Shown here one piece after another: positions 40,701 through 52,670 of a stretch of DNA of 64,000 nucleotides. The stretch's first letter is position 1. Each line of letters opens with the position of its first letter. Source of the stretch: Sipunculus nudus (taxonomy: Eukaryota; Annelida; Sipuncula; Golfingiida; Sipunculidae); the NCBI GenBank assembly GCA_026874595.1, contig CM049312.1, positions 50,965,429 through 51,029,428 on the forward strand, read 5' to 3'. Both the position numbers and the translations under genes were made by a program. The notes beneath the pieces were generated by a model. That model was not told where the DNA came from. It saw only the letters and a list, made by a program, of their open reading frames with translations, and searched no databases.

Positions 40701-43700
40701 TGTCTTAACTGAGAAGGCAACAGTAGGAGGGTTAACCAGTCTCTCCCGTGATGTGAATATCTAAACTGAGAAGGCAAGAGTAGGAGGGTTAATCAGTCAC
40801 TCCAAGGATGTATGTCTTAACTGAGAAGGCAAGAGTAGGAGGGTTAACCAGTCACTCCCGTGATGTGAGTGTCTTAACTGAGAAGGCAAGAGTAGGAGGG
40901 TTAACCAGTCACTCCCATGATGTGAGTGTCTTAACTGAGAAGGCAAGAGTAGGAGGGTTAATCAGTCACTCCAAGGATGTATGTCTTAACTGAGAAGGCA
41001 AGAGTAGGAGGGTTAACCAGTCACTCCCGTGATGTGAATGTCTCAACTGAGTAGGCAAGAGTAGGAGGGTTAATCAGTCACTCCCGTGATGTGAGTGTCT
41101 AAACTGAGAAGGCAAGAGTAGGAGGGTTAATCAGTCACTCCCGTGATGTGAGTGTCTTAACTGAGTAGGCAAGAGTAGGAGGGTTAATCAGTCACTCCCA
41201 TGATGTGAGTGTCTCAACTGAGAAGGCAAGAGTGGGAGGGTTAAGCAGTCACTCCCATGATGTGAGTGTCTTAACTGAGAAGGCAAGAGTGGGAGGGTTA
41301 ATCAGTCACTCCCATGATGTGAGTGTCTCAACTGAGAAGGCAAGAGTAGGAGGGTTAACCAGTCACTCCCATGATGTGAGTGTCTTAACTGAGAAGGCAA
41401 GAGTAGGAGGGTTAACCAGTCACTCCCATGATGTGAGTGTCTTAACTGAGAAGGCAAGAGTAGGAGGGTTAACCAGTCACTCCCATGATGTGAGTGTCTC
41501 AACTGAGAAGGCAAGAGTAGGAGGGTTAACCAGTCACTCCCATGATGTGAGTGTCTTAACTGAGAAGGCAAGAGTAGGAGGGTTAACCAGTCACTCCCAT
41601 GATGTGAGTGTCTCAACTGAGTAGGCAAGAGTAGGAAGGTTAATCAGTCACTCCCATGATGTGAGTGTCTAAACTGAGAAGGCAAGAGTAGGAAGGTTAA
41701 CCAGTCACTCCCATGATGTGAGTGTCTCAACTGAGAAGGCAAGAGTAGGAGGGTTAATCAGTCACTCCAAGGATGTATGTCTTAACTGAGAAGGCAAGAG
41801 TAGGAGGGTTAATCAGTCACTCCCGTGATGTGAATGTCTCAACTGAGTAGGCAAGAGTAGGAGGGTTAATCAGTCACTCGCGTGATGTGAGTGTCTTAAC
41901 TGAGAAGGCAAGAGTAGGAGGGTTAACCAGTCACTCCCATGATGTGAGTGTCTTAACTGAGAAGGCAAGAGTGGGAGGGTTAACCAGTCACTCCCATGAT
42001 GTGAGTGTCTCAACTGAGAAGGCAAGAGTAGGAGGGTTAACCAGTCACTCCCATGATGTGAGTGTCTTAACTGAGAAGGCAAGAGTAGGAGGGTTAACCA
42101 GTCACTCCCATGATGTGAGTGTCTCAACTGAGTAGGCAAGAGTAGGAGGGTAATCAGTCACTCCCATGATGTGAGTGTCTAAACTGAGAAGGCAAGAGTA
42201 GGAAGGTTAATCAGTCACTCCCATGATGTGAGTGTCTCAACTGAGAAGGCAAGAGTAGGAGGGTTAATCAGTCACTCCCATGATGTGAGTGTCTCAACTG
42301 AGAAGGCAAGAGTGGGAGGGTTAAGCAGTCACTCCCATGATGTGAGTGTCTCAACTGAGAAGGCAAGAGTGGGAGGGTTAACCAGTCACTCCCATGATGT
42401 GAGTGTCTCAACTGAGTAGGCAAGAGTAGGAGGGTTAACCAGTCACTCCCATGATGTGAGTGTCTCAACTGAGAAGGCAAGAGTAGGAAGGTTAACCAGT
42501 CACTCCCATGATGTGAGTGTCTCAACTGAGAAGGCAAGAGTAGGAGGGTTAACCAGTCACTCCCATGATGTGAGTGTCTCAACTGAGAAGGCAAGAGTGG
42601 GAGGGTTAACCAGTCACTCCCATGATGTGAGTGTCTCAACTGAGAAGGCAAGAGTAGGAGGATTAACCAGTCACTCCCATGATGTGAGTGTCTTAACTGA
42701 GAAGGCACGAGTAGGAGGGTTAATCAGTCACTCCCGTGATGTGAGTGTCTCAACTGAGAAGGCAAGAGTGGGAGGGTTAATCAGTCACTCCCATGATGTG
42801 AGTCTCTTAACTGAGAAGGCAAGAGTGGGAGGGTTAATCAGTCACTCCCATGATGTGAGTGTCTCAACTGAGAAGGCAAGAGTGGGAGGGTTAAGCAGTC
42901 ACTCCCATGATGTGAGTGTCTCAACTGAGTAGGCAAGAGTAGGAGGGTTAACCAGTCACTCCCATGATGTGAGTGTCTAAACTGAGAAGGCAAGAGTAGG
43001 AGGGTCAACCAGTCACTCCCGTGATGTGAGTGTCTTAACTGAGAAGGCAAGAGTAGGAGGGTTAATCAGTCACTCCAAGGATGTATGTCTTAACTGAGAA
43101 GGCAAGAGTAGGAGGGTTAATCAGTCCCTCCCATGATGTGAGTGTCTAAACTTAGAAGGCAAGAGTAGGAGGGTTAATCAGTCCCTCCCATGATGTGAGT
43201 GTCTTAACTGAGAAGGCAAGAGTAGGAGGGTTAACCAGTCTCTCCCGTGATGTGAATATCTAAACTGAGAAGGCAAGAGTAGGAGGGTTAATCAGTCACT
43301 CCAAGGATGTATGTCTTAACTGAGAAGGCAAGAGTAGGAGGGTTAATCAGTCACTCCCGTGATGTGAGTGTCTTAACTGAGAAGGCAAGAGTAGCAGGGT
43401 TAACCAGTCACTCCCATGATGTGAGTGTCTTAACTGAGAAGGCACGAGTAGGAGGGTTAATCAGTCACTCCCGTGATGTGAGTGTCTCAACTGAGAAGGC
43501 AAGAGTGGGAGGGTTAAGCAGTCACTCCCATGATGTGAGTCTCTTAACTGAGAAGGCAAGAGTGGGAGGGTTAATCAGTCACTCCCATGATGTGAGTGTC
43601 TCAACTGAGAAGGCAAGAGTGGGAGGGTTAAGCAGTCACTCCCATGATGTGAGTGTCTTAACTGAGAAGGCAAGAGTAGGAGGGTTAATCAGTCCCTCCC

Positions 43701-46700
43701 ATGATGTGTGTCTTAACTTAGAAGGCAAGAGTAGGAGGGTTAATCAGTCACTCCCGTGATGTGAGTGTCTTAACTGAGAAGGCAAGAGTAGGAGGGTTAA
43801 CCAGTCACTCCCATGATGTGAGTGTCTTAACTTAGAAGGCAAGAGTAGGAGGGTTAATCAGTCCCTCCCATGATGTGAGTGTCTAAACTTAGAAGGCAAG
43901 AGTAGGAGGGTTAATCAGTCCCTCCCATGATGTGAGTGTCTTAACTGAGAAGGCAAGAGTAGGAGGGTTAACCAGTCTCTACCGTGATGTGAATATCTAA
44001 ACTGAGAAGGCAAGAGTAGGAGGGTTAATCAGTCACTCCAAGGATGTATGTCTTAACTGAGAAGGCAAGAGTAGGAGGGTTAATCAGTCACTCCCGTGAT
44101 GTGAGTGTCTGAACTGAGAAGGCAAGAGTAGGAGGGTTAACCAGTCACTCCCATGATGTGAGTGTCTTAACTGAGAAGGCAAGAGTAGGAGGGTTAAGCA
44201 GTCACTCCCGTGATGTGAATGTCTAAACTGAGAAGGCAAGAGTAGGAGGGTTAATCAGTCACTCCCATGATGTGAGTGTCTTAACTGAGAAGGCAAGAGT
44301 AGGAGGGTTAATCAGTCACTCCCATGATGTGAGTGTCTCAACTGAGAAGGCAAGAGTGGGAGGGTTAAGCAGTCACTCCCATGATGTGAGTGTCTTAACT
44401 GAGAAGGCAAGAGTAGGAGGGTTAATCAGTCACTTCCATGATGTGAGTGTCTCAACTGAGAAGGCAAGAGTAGGAGGGTAATCAGTCACTCCAAGGATGT
44501 ATGTCTTAACTGATAAGGCAAGAGTAGGAGGGTTAACCAGTCACTCCCATGATGTGAGTCTCTTAACTGAGTAGGCAAGAGTAGGAGGGTTAACCAGTCA
44601 CTCCCATGATGTGAGTGTCTCAACTGAGTAGGCAAGAGTAGGAGGGTTAACCAGTCACTCCCATGATGTAAGTGTCTAAACTGAGAAGGCAAGAGTAGGA
44701 GGGTTAATCATTCACTCCCATGATGTGAGTGTCTCAACTGAGTAGGCAAGAGTAGGAGGGTTAACCAGTCACTCCCATGATATGAGAGTCTAAACTGAGA
44801 AGGCAAGAGTAGGAGGGTTAACCAGTCACTCCCGTGATGTGAGTGTCTTAACTGAGAAGGCAAGAGTAGGAGGGTTAATCAGTCACTCCAAGGATGTATG
44901 TCTTAACTGAGAAGGCAAGAGAAGGAGGGTTAACCAGTCACTCCCATGATGTGAGTGTCTTAACTGAGAAGGCAAGAGTAGGAGGGTTAATCAGTCACTC
45001 CCGTGATGTGAGTCTCTTAACTAAGAAGGCAAGAGTGGGAGGGTTAATCAGTCACTCCCATGATGTGAGTGTCTCAACTGAGAAGGCAAGAGTGGGAGGG
45101 TTAAGCAGTCACTCCCATGATGTGAGTGTCTTAACTGAGAAGGCAAGAGTAGGAGGGTTAATCAGTCACTCCCATGATGTGAGTGTCTCAACTGAGAAGG
45201 CAAGAGTGGAAGGGTTAAGCAGTCACTCCCATGATGTGAGTGTCTTAACTGAGAAGGCAAGAGTAGGAGGGTTAATCAGTCCCTCCCATGATGTGAGTGT
45301 CTTAACTTAGAAGGCAAGAGTAGGAGGGTTAATCAGTCCCTCCCATGATGTGAGTGTCTAAACTTAGAAGGCAAGAGTAGGAGGGTTAATCAGTCCCTCC
45401 CATGATGTGAGTGTCTTAACTGAGAAGGCAACAGTAGGAGGGTTAACCAGTCTCTCCCGTGATGTGAATATCTAAACTGAGAAGGCAAGAGTAGGAGGGT
45501 TAATCAGTCACTCCAAGGATGTATGTCTTAACTGAGAAGGCAAGAGTAGGAGGGTTAACCAGTCACTCCCGTGATGTGAGTGTCTTAACTGAGAAGGCAA
45601 GAGTAGGAGGGTTAACCAGTCACTCCCATGATGTGAGTGTCTTAACTGAGAAGGCAAGAGTAGGAGGGTTAATCAGTCACTCCAAGGATGTATGTCTTAA
45701 CTGAGAAGGCAAGAGTAGGAGGGTTAACCAGTCACTCCCGTGATGTGAATGTCTCAACTGAGTAGGCAAGAGTAGGAGGGTTAATCAGTCACTCCCGTGA
45801 TGTGAGTGTCTAAACTGAGAAGGCAAGAGTAGGAGGGTTAATCAGTCACTCCCGTGATGTGAGTGTCTTAACTGAGTAGGCAAGAGTAGGAGGGTTAATC
45901 AGTCACTCCCATGATGTGAGTGTCTCAACTGAGAAGGCAAGAGTGGGAGGGTTAAGCAGTCACTCCCATGATGTGAGTGTCTTAACTGAGAAGGCAAGAG
46001 TGGGAGGGTTAATCAGTCACTCCCATGATGTGAGTGTCTCAACTGAGAAGGCAAGAGTAGGAGGGTTAACCAGTCACTCCCATGATGTGAGTGTCTTAAC
46101 TGAGAAGGCAAGAGTAGGAGGGTTAACCAGTCACTCCCATGATGTGAGTGTCTTAACTGAGAAGGCAAGAGTAGGAGGGTTAACCAGTCACTCCCATGAT
46201 GTGAGTGTCTCAACTGAGAAGGCAAGAGTAGGAGGGTTAACCAGTCACTCCCATGATGTGAGTGTCTTAACTGAGAAGGCAAGAGTAGGAGGGTTAACCA
46301 GTCACTCCCATGATGTGAGTGTCTCAACTGAGTAGGCAAGAGTAGGAAGGTTAATCAGTCACTCCCATGATGTGAGTGTCTAAACTGAGAAGGCAAGAGT
46401 AGGAAGGTTAACCAGTCACTCCCATGATGTGAGTGTCTCAACTGAGAAGGCAAGAGTAGGAGGGTTAATCAGTCACTCCAAGGATGTATGTCTTAACTGA
46501 GAAGGCAAGAGTAGGAGGGTTAATCAGTCACTCCCGTGATGTGAATGTCTCAACTGAGTAGGCAAGAGTAGGAGGGTTAATCAGTCACTCGCGTGATGTG
46601 AGTGTCTTAACTGAGAAGGCAAGAGTAGGAGGGTTAACCAGTCACTCCCATGATGTGAGTGTCTTAACTGAGAAGGCAAGAGTGGGAGGGTTAACCAGTC

Positions 46701-47340
46701 ACTCCCATGATGTGAGTGTCTCAACTGAGAAGGCAAGAGTAGGAGGGTTAACCAGTCACTCCCATGATGTGAGTGTCTTAACTGAGAAGGCAAGAGTAGG
46801 AGGGTTAACCAGTCACTCCCATGATGTGAGTGTCTCAACTGAGTAGGCAAGAGTAGGAGGGTAATCAGTCACTCCCATGATGTGAGTGTCTAAACTGAGA
46901 AGGCAAGAGTAGGAAGGTTAATCAGTCACTCCCATGATGTGAGTGTCTCAACTGAGAAGGCAAGAGTAGGAGGGTTAATCAGTCACTCCCATGATGTGAG
47001 TGTCTCAACTGAGAAGGCAAGAGTGGGAGGGTTAAGCAGTCACTCCCATGATGTGAGTGTCTCAACTGAGAAGGCAAGAGTGGGAGGGTTAACCAGTCAC
47101 TCCCATGATGTGAGTGTCTCAACTGAGTAGGCAAGAGTAGGAGGGTTAACCAGTCACTCCCATGATGTGAGTGTCTCAACTGAGAAGGCAAGAGTAGGAA
47201 GGTTAACCAGTCACTCCCATGATGTGAGTGTCTCAACTGAGAAGGCAAGAGTAGGAGGGTTAACCAGTCACTCCCATGATGTGAGTGTCTCAACTGAGAA
47301 GGCAAGAGTGGGAGGGTTAACCAGTCACTCCCATGATGTG
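34794..47340 (+). repeat. Nested higher-order structure P-Q-Q'-R-P'-Q''-R'-P''
   Basis: Q (about 36722-39310) recurs as Q' with offset 2,609 and again as Q'' with offset 7,320. P (34891 onward) recurs at 42268 with offset 7,377; the 57-bp difference is one lost unit near 43490. R (41870-42260) recurs with offset 4,711. Diagnostic variants 'aatcattcactccc' (37386, 39995, 44706) and 'gatatgagagtc' (37458, 40067, 44778) mark each Q. Offsets add up: 2,609 + 4,711 = 7,320. Confidence 0.85.
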
Positions 47341-50300
47341 AGTGTCTCAACTGAGAAGGCAAGAGTAGGAGGGTTAACCAGTCACTCCCATGATGTGAGT
47401 GTCTCAACTGAGAAGGCAAGAGTAGGAGGGTTAACCAGTCACTCCCATGATGTGAGTGTCTCAACTGAGAAGGCAAGAGTAGGAGGGTTAACCAGTCACT
47501 CCCATGATGTGAGTGTCTCAACTGAGTAGGCAAGAGTAGGAGGGTTAACCAGTCACTCCCATGATGTGAGTGTCTCAACTGAGTAGGCAAGAGTAGGAGG
47601 GTTAACCAGTCACTCCCATGATGTGAGTGTCTCAACTGAGAAGGCAAGAGTAGGAGGGTTAACCAGTCACTCCCGTGATGTGAGTGTCTTAACTGAGAAG
47701 GCAAGAGTATGAGGGTTAACCAGTCACTCCCGTGATGTGAGTGTCTTAACTGAGAAGGCAAGAGTACGAGGGTTAACCAGTCACTCCCGTGATGTGAGTG
47801 TCTTAACTGAGAAGGCAAGAGTACGAGGGTTAACCAGTCACTCCCGTGATGTGAGTGTCTTAACTGAGAAGGCAAGAGTGGGAGGGTTAACCAGTCACTC
47901 CCGTGATGTGAGTGTCTTAACTGAGAAGGCAAGAGTAGGAGGGTTAATCAGTCACTCCCGTGATGTGAGTGTCTTAACTGAGAAGGCAAGAGTGGGAGGG
48001 TTAACCAGTCACTCCCGTGATGTGAGTGTCTTAACTGAGAAGGCAAGAGTACGAGGGTTAACCAGTCACTCCCGTGATGTGAGTGTCTCAACTGAGAAGG
48101 CAAGAGTGGGAGGGTTAACCAGTCACTCCCGTGATGTGAGTGTCTCAACTGAGAAGGCAAGAGTGGGAGGGTTAACCAGTCACTCCCGTGATGTGAGTGT
48201 CTCAACTGAGAAGGCAAGAGTGGGAGGGTTAACCAGTCACTCCCGTGATGTGAGTGTCTCAACTGAGAAGGCAAGAGTGGGAGGGTTAACCAGTCCCTCC
48301 CGTGATGTGAGTGTCTTAACTGAGAAGGCAAGAGTGGGAGGGTTAACCAGTCACTCCCATGATGTGAGTGTCTTAACTGAGAAGGCAAGAGTAGGAGGGT
48401 TAATCAGTCACTCCCATGATGTGAGTGTCTTAACTGAGAAGGCAAGAGTAGGAGGGTTAACCAGTCACTCCCATGATGTGAGTGTCTTAACTGAGAAGGC
48501 AAGAGTAGGAGGGTTAACCAGTCACTCCCATGATGTGAGTGTCTTAACTGAGAAGGCAAGAGTAGGAGGGTTAACCAGTCACTCCCAGGATGTGAGTGTC
48601 TAAACTGAGAAGGCAAGAGTAGGAGGGTTAACCAGTCACTCCCATGATGTGAGTGTCTCAACTGAGAAGGCAAGAGTAGGAGGGTTAATCAGTCCCTCCC
48701 ATGATGTGAGTGTCTAAACTGAGAAGGCAAGAGTAGGAGGGTTAATCAGTCCCTCCCATGATGTGAGTGTCTTAACTGAGAAGGCAAGAGTAGGAGCGTT
48801 AATCAGTCACTCCCATGATGTGAGTGTCTAAACTGAGAAGGCAAGAGTAGGAGGGTTAACCAGTCACTCCCATGATGTAAGTGTCTAAACTGAGAAGGCA
48901 AGAGTAGGAGGGTTAATCAGTCACTCCCATGATGTGAGTGTCTTAACTGAGAAGGCAAGAGTAGGAGGGTTAATCAGTCACTCCCATGATGTGAGTGTCT
49001 CAACTGAGAAGGCAAGAGTAGGAGGGTTAACCAGTCACTCCCATGATGTGAGTGTCTTAACTGAGAAGGAAAGAGTAGGAGGGTTAACCAGTCACTCCCG
49101 TGATGTGAATGTCTAAACTGAGAAGGCAAGAGTAGGAGGGTTAATCAGTCACTCCAAGGATGTATGTCTTAACTGAGAAGGCAAGAGTGGGAGGGTTAAT
49201 CAGTCACTCCCATGATGTGAGTGTCTTAACTGAGAAGGCAAGAGTAGGAGGGTTAATCAGTCCCTCCCATGATGTGAGTGTCTCAACTGAGAAGGCAAGA
49301 GTAGGAGGGTTAACCAGTCACTCCCATGATGTGAGTGTCTCAACTGAGAAGGCAAGAGTAGGAGGGTTAACCAGTCACTCCCATGATGTGAGTGTCTTAA
49401 CTGAGAAGGCAAGAGTAGGAGGGTTAACCAGTCACTCCCATGATGTGAGTCTCTTAACTGAGAAGGCAAGAGTAGGAGGGTTAACCAGTCACTCCCGTGA
49501 TGTGAATGTCTAAACTGAGAAGGCAAGAGTAGGAGGGTTAATCAGTCACTCCAAGGATGTATGTCTTAACTGAGAAGGCAAGAGAAGGAGTTTTAATCAG
49601 TCACTCCCATGATGTGAGTGTCTGAACTGAGAAGGCAAGAGTAGGAGGGTTAATCAGTCACTCCCATGATGTGAGTGTCTCAACTGAGAAGGCAAGAGTG
49701 GGAGGGTTAATCAGTCACTCCCGTGATGTGAGTGTCTCAACTGAGAAGGCAAGAGTGGGAGGGTTAACCAGTCACTCCCGTGATGTGAGTGTCTCAACTG
49801 AGAAGGCAAGAGTAGGAGGGTTAACCAGTCACTCCCGTGATGTGAGTGTCTCAACTGAGAAGGCAAGAGTAGGAGGGTTAACCAGTCACTCCCATGATGT
49901 GAGTGTCTAAACTGAGAAGGCAAGAGTAGGAGGGTTAACCAGTCACTCCCATGATGTGAGTGTCTTAACTGAGAAGGCAAGAGTAGGAGGGTTAACCAGT
50001 CACTTCCATGATGTGAGTGTCTTAACTGAGAAGGCAAGAGTAGGAGGGTTAATCAGTCACTCCCATGATGTGAGTGTCTTAACTTAGAAGGCAAGAGTAG
50101 GAGGGTTAATCAGTCACTCCCATGATGTGTGTCTTAACTGAGAAGGCAAGAGTAGGAGGGTTAATCAGTCACTCCCATGATGTGAGTGTCTTAACTGAGA
50201 AGGCAAGAGTAGGAGGGTTAATCAGTCACTCCCAGGATGTGAGTGTCTAAACTGAGAAGGCAAGAGTAGGAGGGTTAACCAGTCACTCCCAGGATGTGTG

Positions 50301-50745
50301 TCTTGACTGAGAAGGCAAGAGTAGGAGGGTTAACCAGTCACTCCCATGATGTGAGTGTCTCAACTGAGAAGGCAAGAGTAGGAGGGTTAATCAGTCACTC
50401 CCATGATGTGAGTGTCTTAACTGAGAAGGCAAGAGTAGGAGGGTTAATCAGTCACTCCCATGATGTGAGTGTCTTAACTGAGAAGGCAAGAGTAGGAGGG
50501 TTAATCAGTCACTCCCATGATGTGAGTGTCTTAACTGAGAAGGCAAGAGTAGGAGGGTTAATCAGTCACTCCCATGATGTGAGTGTCTAAACTGAGAAGG
50601 CAAGAGTAGGAGGGTTAATCAGTCACTCCCGTGATGTGAGTGTCTTAACTGAGAAGGCAAGAGTAGGAGGGTTGATCAGTCACTCCCATGATGTGAGTGT
50701 CTTAACTGAGAAGGCAAGAGTAGGAGGTTTAATCAGTCACTCCCA
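47341..50745 (+). repeat. Satellite right segment: homogeneous run, then mixed units near the acceptor
   Basis: 47341-48360 is a very uniform run with 'aaccagtcactccc' and either 'agtgggagg' or the private variant 'agtacgagg' (near 47765, 47820 and 48050). From about 48400 to 50745 the units become mixed again, and the last unit carries 'ggaggtttaatc'. Confidence 0.75.
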
Positions 50746-50893
50746 AACATAATGTTAATGATCTCTCTGTGACATGTTAACTGATAAATGTAAACAATTT
50801 CTTAAAAATTCATCTGTGATCATCATATTGGCAATCTATGATCAAGCAGTGATGTTGGAAACTGTTTTATTGATTATTTGATTTTTCCACCAG
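50746..50893 (+). other. Unique 3' end of intron f
   Basis: The only non-satellite sequence in the 34,449-bp intron: 148 bp ending in 'ttgatttttccaccag', the acceptor of exon g. The branch point and polypyrimidine tract needed to remove the satellite must lie here. Confidence 0.8.
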
Positions 50894-51036
50894 GTGGCCT
50901 GGCTTGACAAGATTGACCGGCGTTATGCCTGGATAAAGAAATCATTGATAGAGTTTGAAGAGAAGTTTGGTCGCATGTTTCCGCCATCATGGGAGCTGAG
51001 TGAGAGAATATGTGTAGAATTCTGTGACATAACAAG
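50894..51036 (+). CDS. VPS53: VPS53 exon g
   Basis: Phase 0 entry. It encodes [40 protein letters not shown] and VEFCDIT, plus two bases of Arg. '[15 protein letters not shown]' is one of the most conserved blocks in the family and continues directly from 'ENQD' of exon f. The donor is 'gtacac' at 51037, a weak match to consensus, phase 2. The exon tail 'acataacaag' is the seed of the next array. Confidence 0.97.
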
Positions 51037-52045
51037 GTACACCACACACTAATATACTGATACACCTATCATAGCAAGGTTCACCACACACATATACTAA
51101 TACACCTAACATAACAAGGTACACCACACAATTATATACTAATACACCTAACATAACAAGGTACACTACACTAATAAACTAATACACCTTGCATAACAAA
51201 GTACACCATACACTTATATACTAACACACCTTCCATAACAAGGTACACTACACACTTATATACTAATACACCTACCATAACAAGGTACACTACACACTTA
51301 TATACTAATACACCTACCATAACAAGGTACACCACACACTAATATACCAATACACCTAACCTAACTAGGTACACCACACACTAATATACTAATACACCTA
51401 ACATAACAAGGTACACCACACACTAATATACTAATAAACCTAACATAACAAGGTACACCACACACTTATATACTAATAAACCTAACATAACAAGGTACAC
51501 CACACACTTATATACTAATACACCTAACATAACAAGGTACACCACACACTTATATACTAATACACCTAACATAACAAGGTACACCACACACTAATAAACT
51601 AATAAACCTAACATAACAAGGTACACCACACACTTATATACTAATAAACCTAACATAACAAGGTACACCACACACTTATATACTAATACACCTAACATAA
51701 CAAGGTACACCACACACTTATATACTAATACACCTAACATAACAAGGTACACCACACACTAATATACTAATAAACCTAACATAACAAGGTACACCACACA
51801 CTTATATACTAATACACCTAACATAACAAGGTACACCACACACTTATATACTAATAAACCTAACATAACAAGGTACACCACACACTAATATACTAATAAA
51901 CCTAACCTAACTAGGTACACCACACACTTATATACTAATAAACCTAACATAACAAGGTACACCACACACTAATATACTAATACACCTAACATAACAAGGT
52001 ACACCACACACTTATATACTAATACACCTAACATAACACACAACA
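51027..52045 (+). repeat. 42-bp minisatellite derived from the exon g donor, about 24 copies
   Basis: The unit is 'cataacaaggtacaccacac' followed by 'acttatatactaatacacct' and 'aa'. It includes the last ~10 nt of exon g and the donor GT (51037, 51079, 51119 and so on). Small length variants (40-42 bp) and changes such as 'taaacctaac' or 'acctaactaggtac' distinguish copies. The array covers about 80% of the 1,225-bp intron. Most copies keep GT at the donor register. Confidence 0.96.
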
Positions 52046-52261
52046 TACTGATTAATCTGACATAACAGACATAAAGACAAGGAACCCACAACATACAGAT
52101 ATACATTCATGTGATACTTAAGTTTCAACATAATAATCTAGGCTAATAATTCCTGTGTGTGTTTCAAAAGTAACTGTTAGCTGTATTTAAGTTACTAGAG
52201 CTAGTATACTGCCAGTGTAGCCTTGATAGTCCTCAGTGTACCATTTCCAATTACTTTTTAG
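52046..52261 (+). other. 3' end of intron g
   Basis: Unique sequence ending in 'ccatttccaattactttttag', the acceptor of exon h. Confidence 0.75.
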
Positions 52262-52397
52262 GAAAGAACTGACAAAGATCATGGGGAAGAGGAAAGCAGA
52301 GATTGATGTGAAACTCCTGCTTTTTGCCATCCAGAGGACAACAAATTTCGAGCTGCTCTGTTCCAAGAGATTTTCTGGTCGTACAATGCAGGACAAG
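52262..52397 (+). CDS. VPS53: VPS53 exon h (last visible)
   Basis: Completes Arg with exon g, then encodes [39 protein letters not shown] and RTMQDK. '[14 protein letters not shown]' and 'KRFSG' are conserved Vps53 motifs. The donor is 'gtatac' at 52398, phase 0. If the intron were retained, the frame would stop at a TAG near 52440. The rest of the protein (the variable linker and the C-terminal helical region) is not in the window. Confidence 0.97.
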
Positions 52398-52670
52398 GTA
52401 TACACCCATTTTGAGCATTTTTGTCAACTCGAGATTCAATAGTGGTGATTCCAGATCAAATTGTGAAATACCTTGTCTTTTACTAGTATTAGGCAGTTAA
52501 ACAGGCAATCAAGGTAGCCTCCCCGGCAAAAAAAAAAAATTAAAATCAGTCCAAAAGTTGTTTCATATATATTATTCCCCATAAAGTATTATCATTTTCA
52601 ACCTGAAACAGAGCTTATTCTAATGGTATACATATTTAAGAAATTCATATTAATTAAATATCTCCCCCTT
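52398..52670 (+). other. 5' end of intron h
   Basis: Unique AT-rich sequence including an A-run near 52529-52540. No donor duplication is present. Confidence 0.6.

Larger units (their letters stand above)
16439..50745 (+). repeat. 34.3-kb intronic satellite, 57-bp unit, roughly 600 copies, starting at the splice donor
   Basis: The consensus unit is 'gatgtgagtgtcttaactga', 'gaaggcaagagtaggagggt', 'taatcagtcactcccat'. The first unit overlaps the last bases of exon f ('ccaggat'). Some internal units (near 16662, 48592, 50233 and 50290) also read 'cccaggatgtgagt', consistent with an ancestral unit that contained the exon tail. The last unit stops at about 50745, 148 bp before exon g. Position 13 of the unit is the main variable site: 'gtctta', 'gtctaa' or 'gtctca'. 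A 55-bp variant has 'gatgtatgtc' or 'gatgtgtgtc'. Nearly every unit keeps a GT donor. The 57-bp length leaves 19-residue repeated frames open on both strands. These are not genes. Confidence 0.98.

Noticed and set aside
46979-47932. 317-codon open frame on the - strand, and many 60-290 codon frames within 16.4-50.7 kb on both strands
   Set aside because: They are made only of the 57-bp satellite read as 19-residue repeats, lie in an intron, and are open because 57 is divisible by three.
16445-50745. CRISPR-like regular repeat array
   Set aside because: There are no spacers: unit follows unit directly. It is an intron of a eukaryotic gene with no cas genes.
16445-50745. Telomere-like GGGTTA in every satellite unit
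   Set aside because: Only one copy of the hexamer per 57 bp, with no runs. It is a coincidence of the unit sequence.
52236-52442. 68-residue open frame starting with ATG
   Set aside because: It is VPS53 exon h read through from intron sequence. The conserved part is 52262-52397 only.
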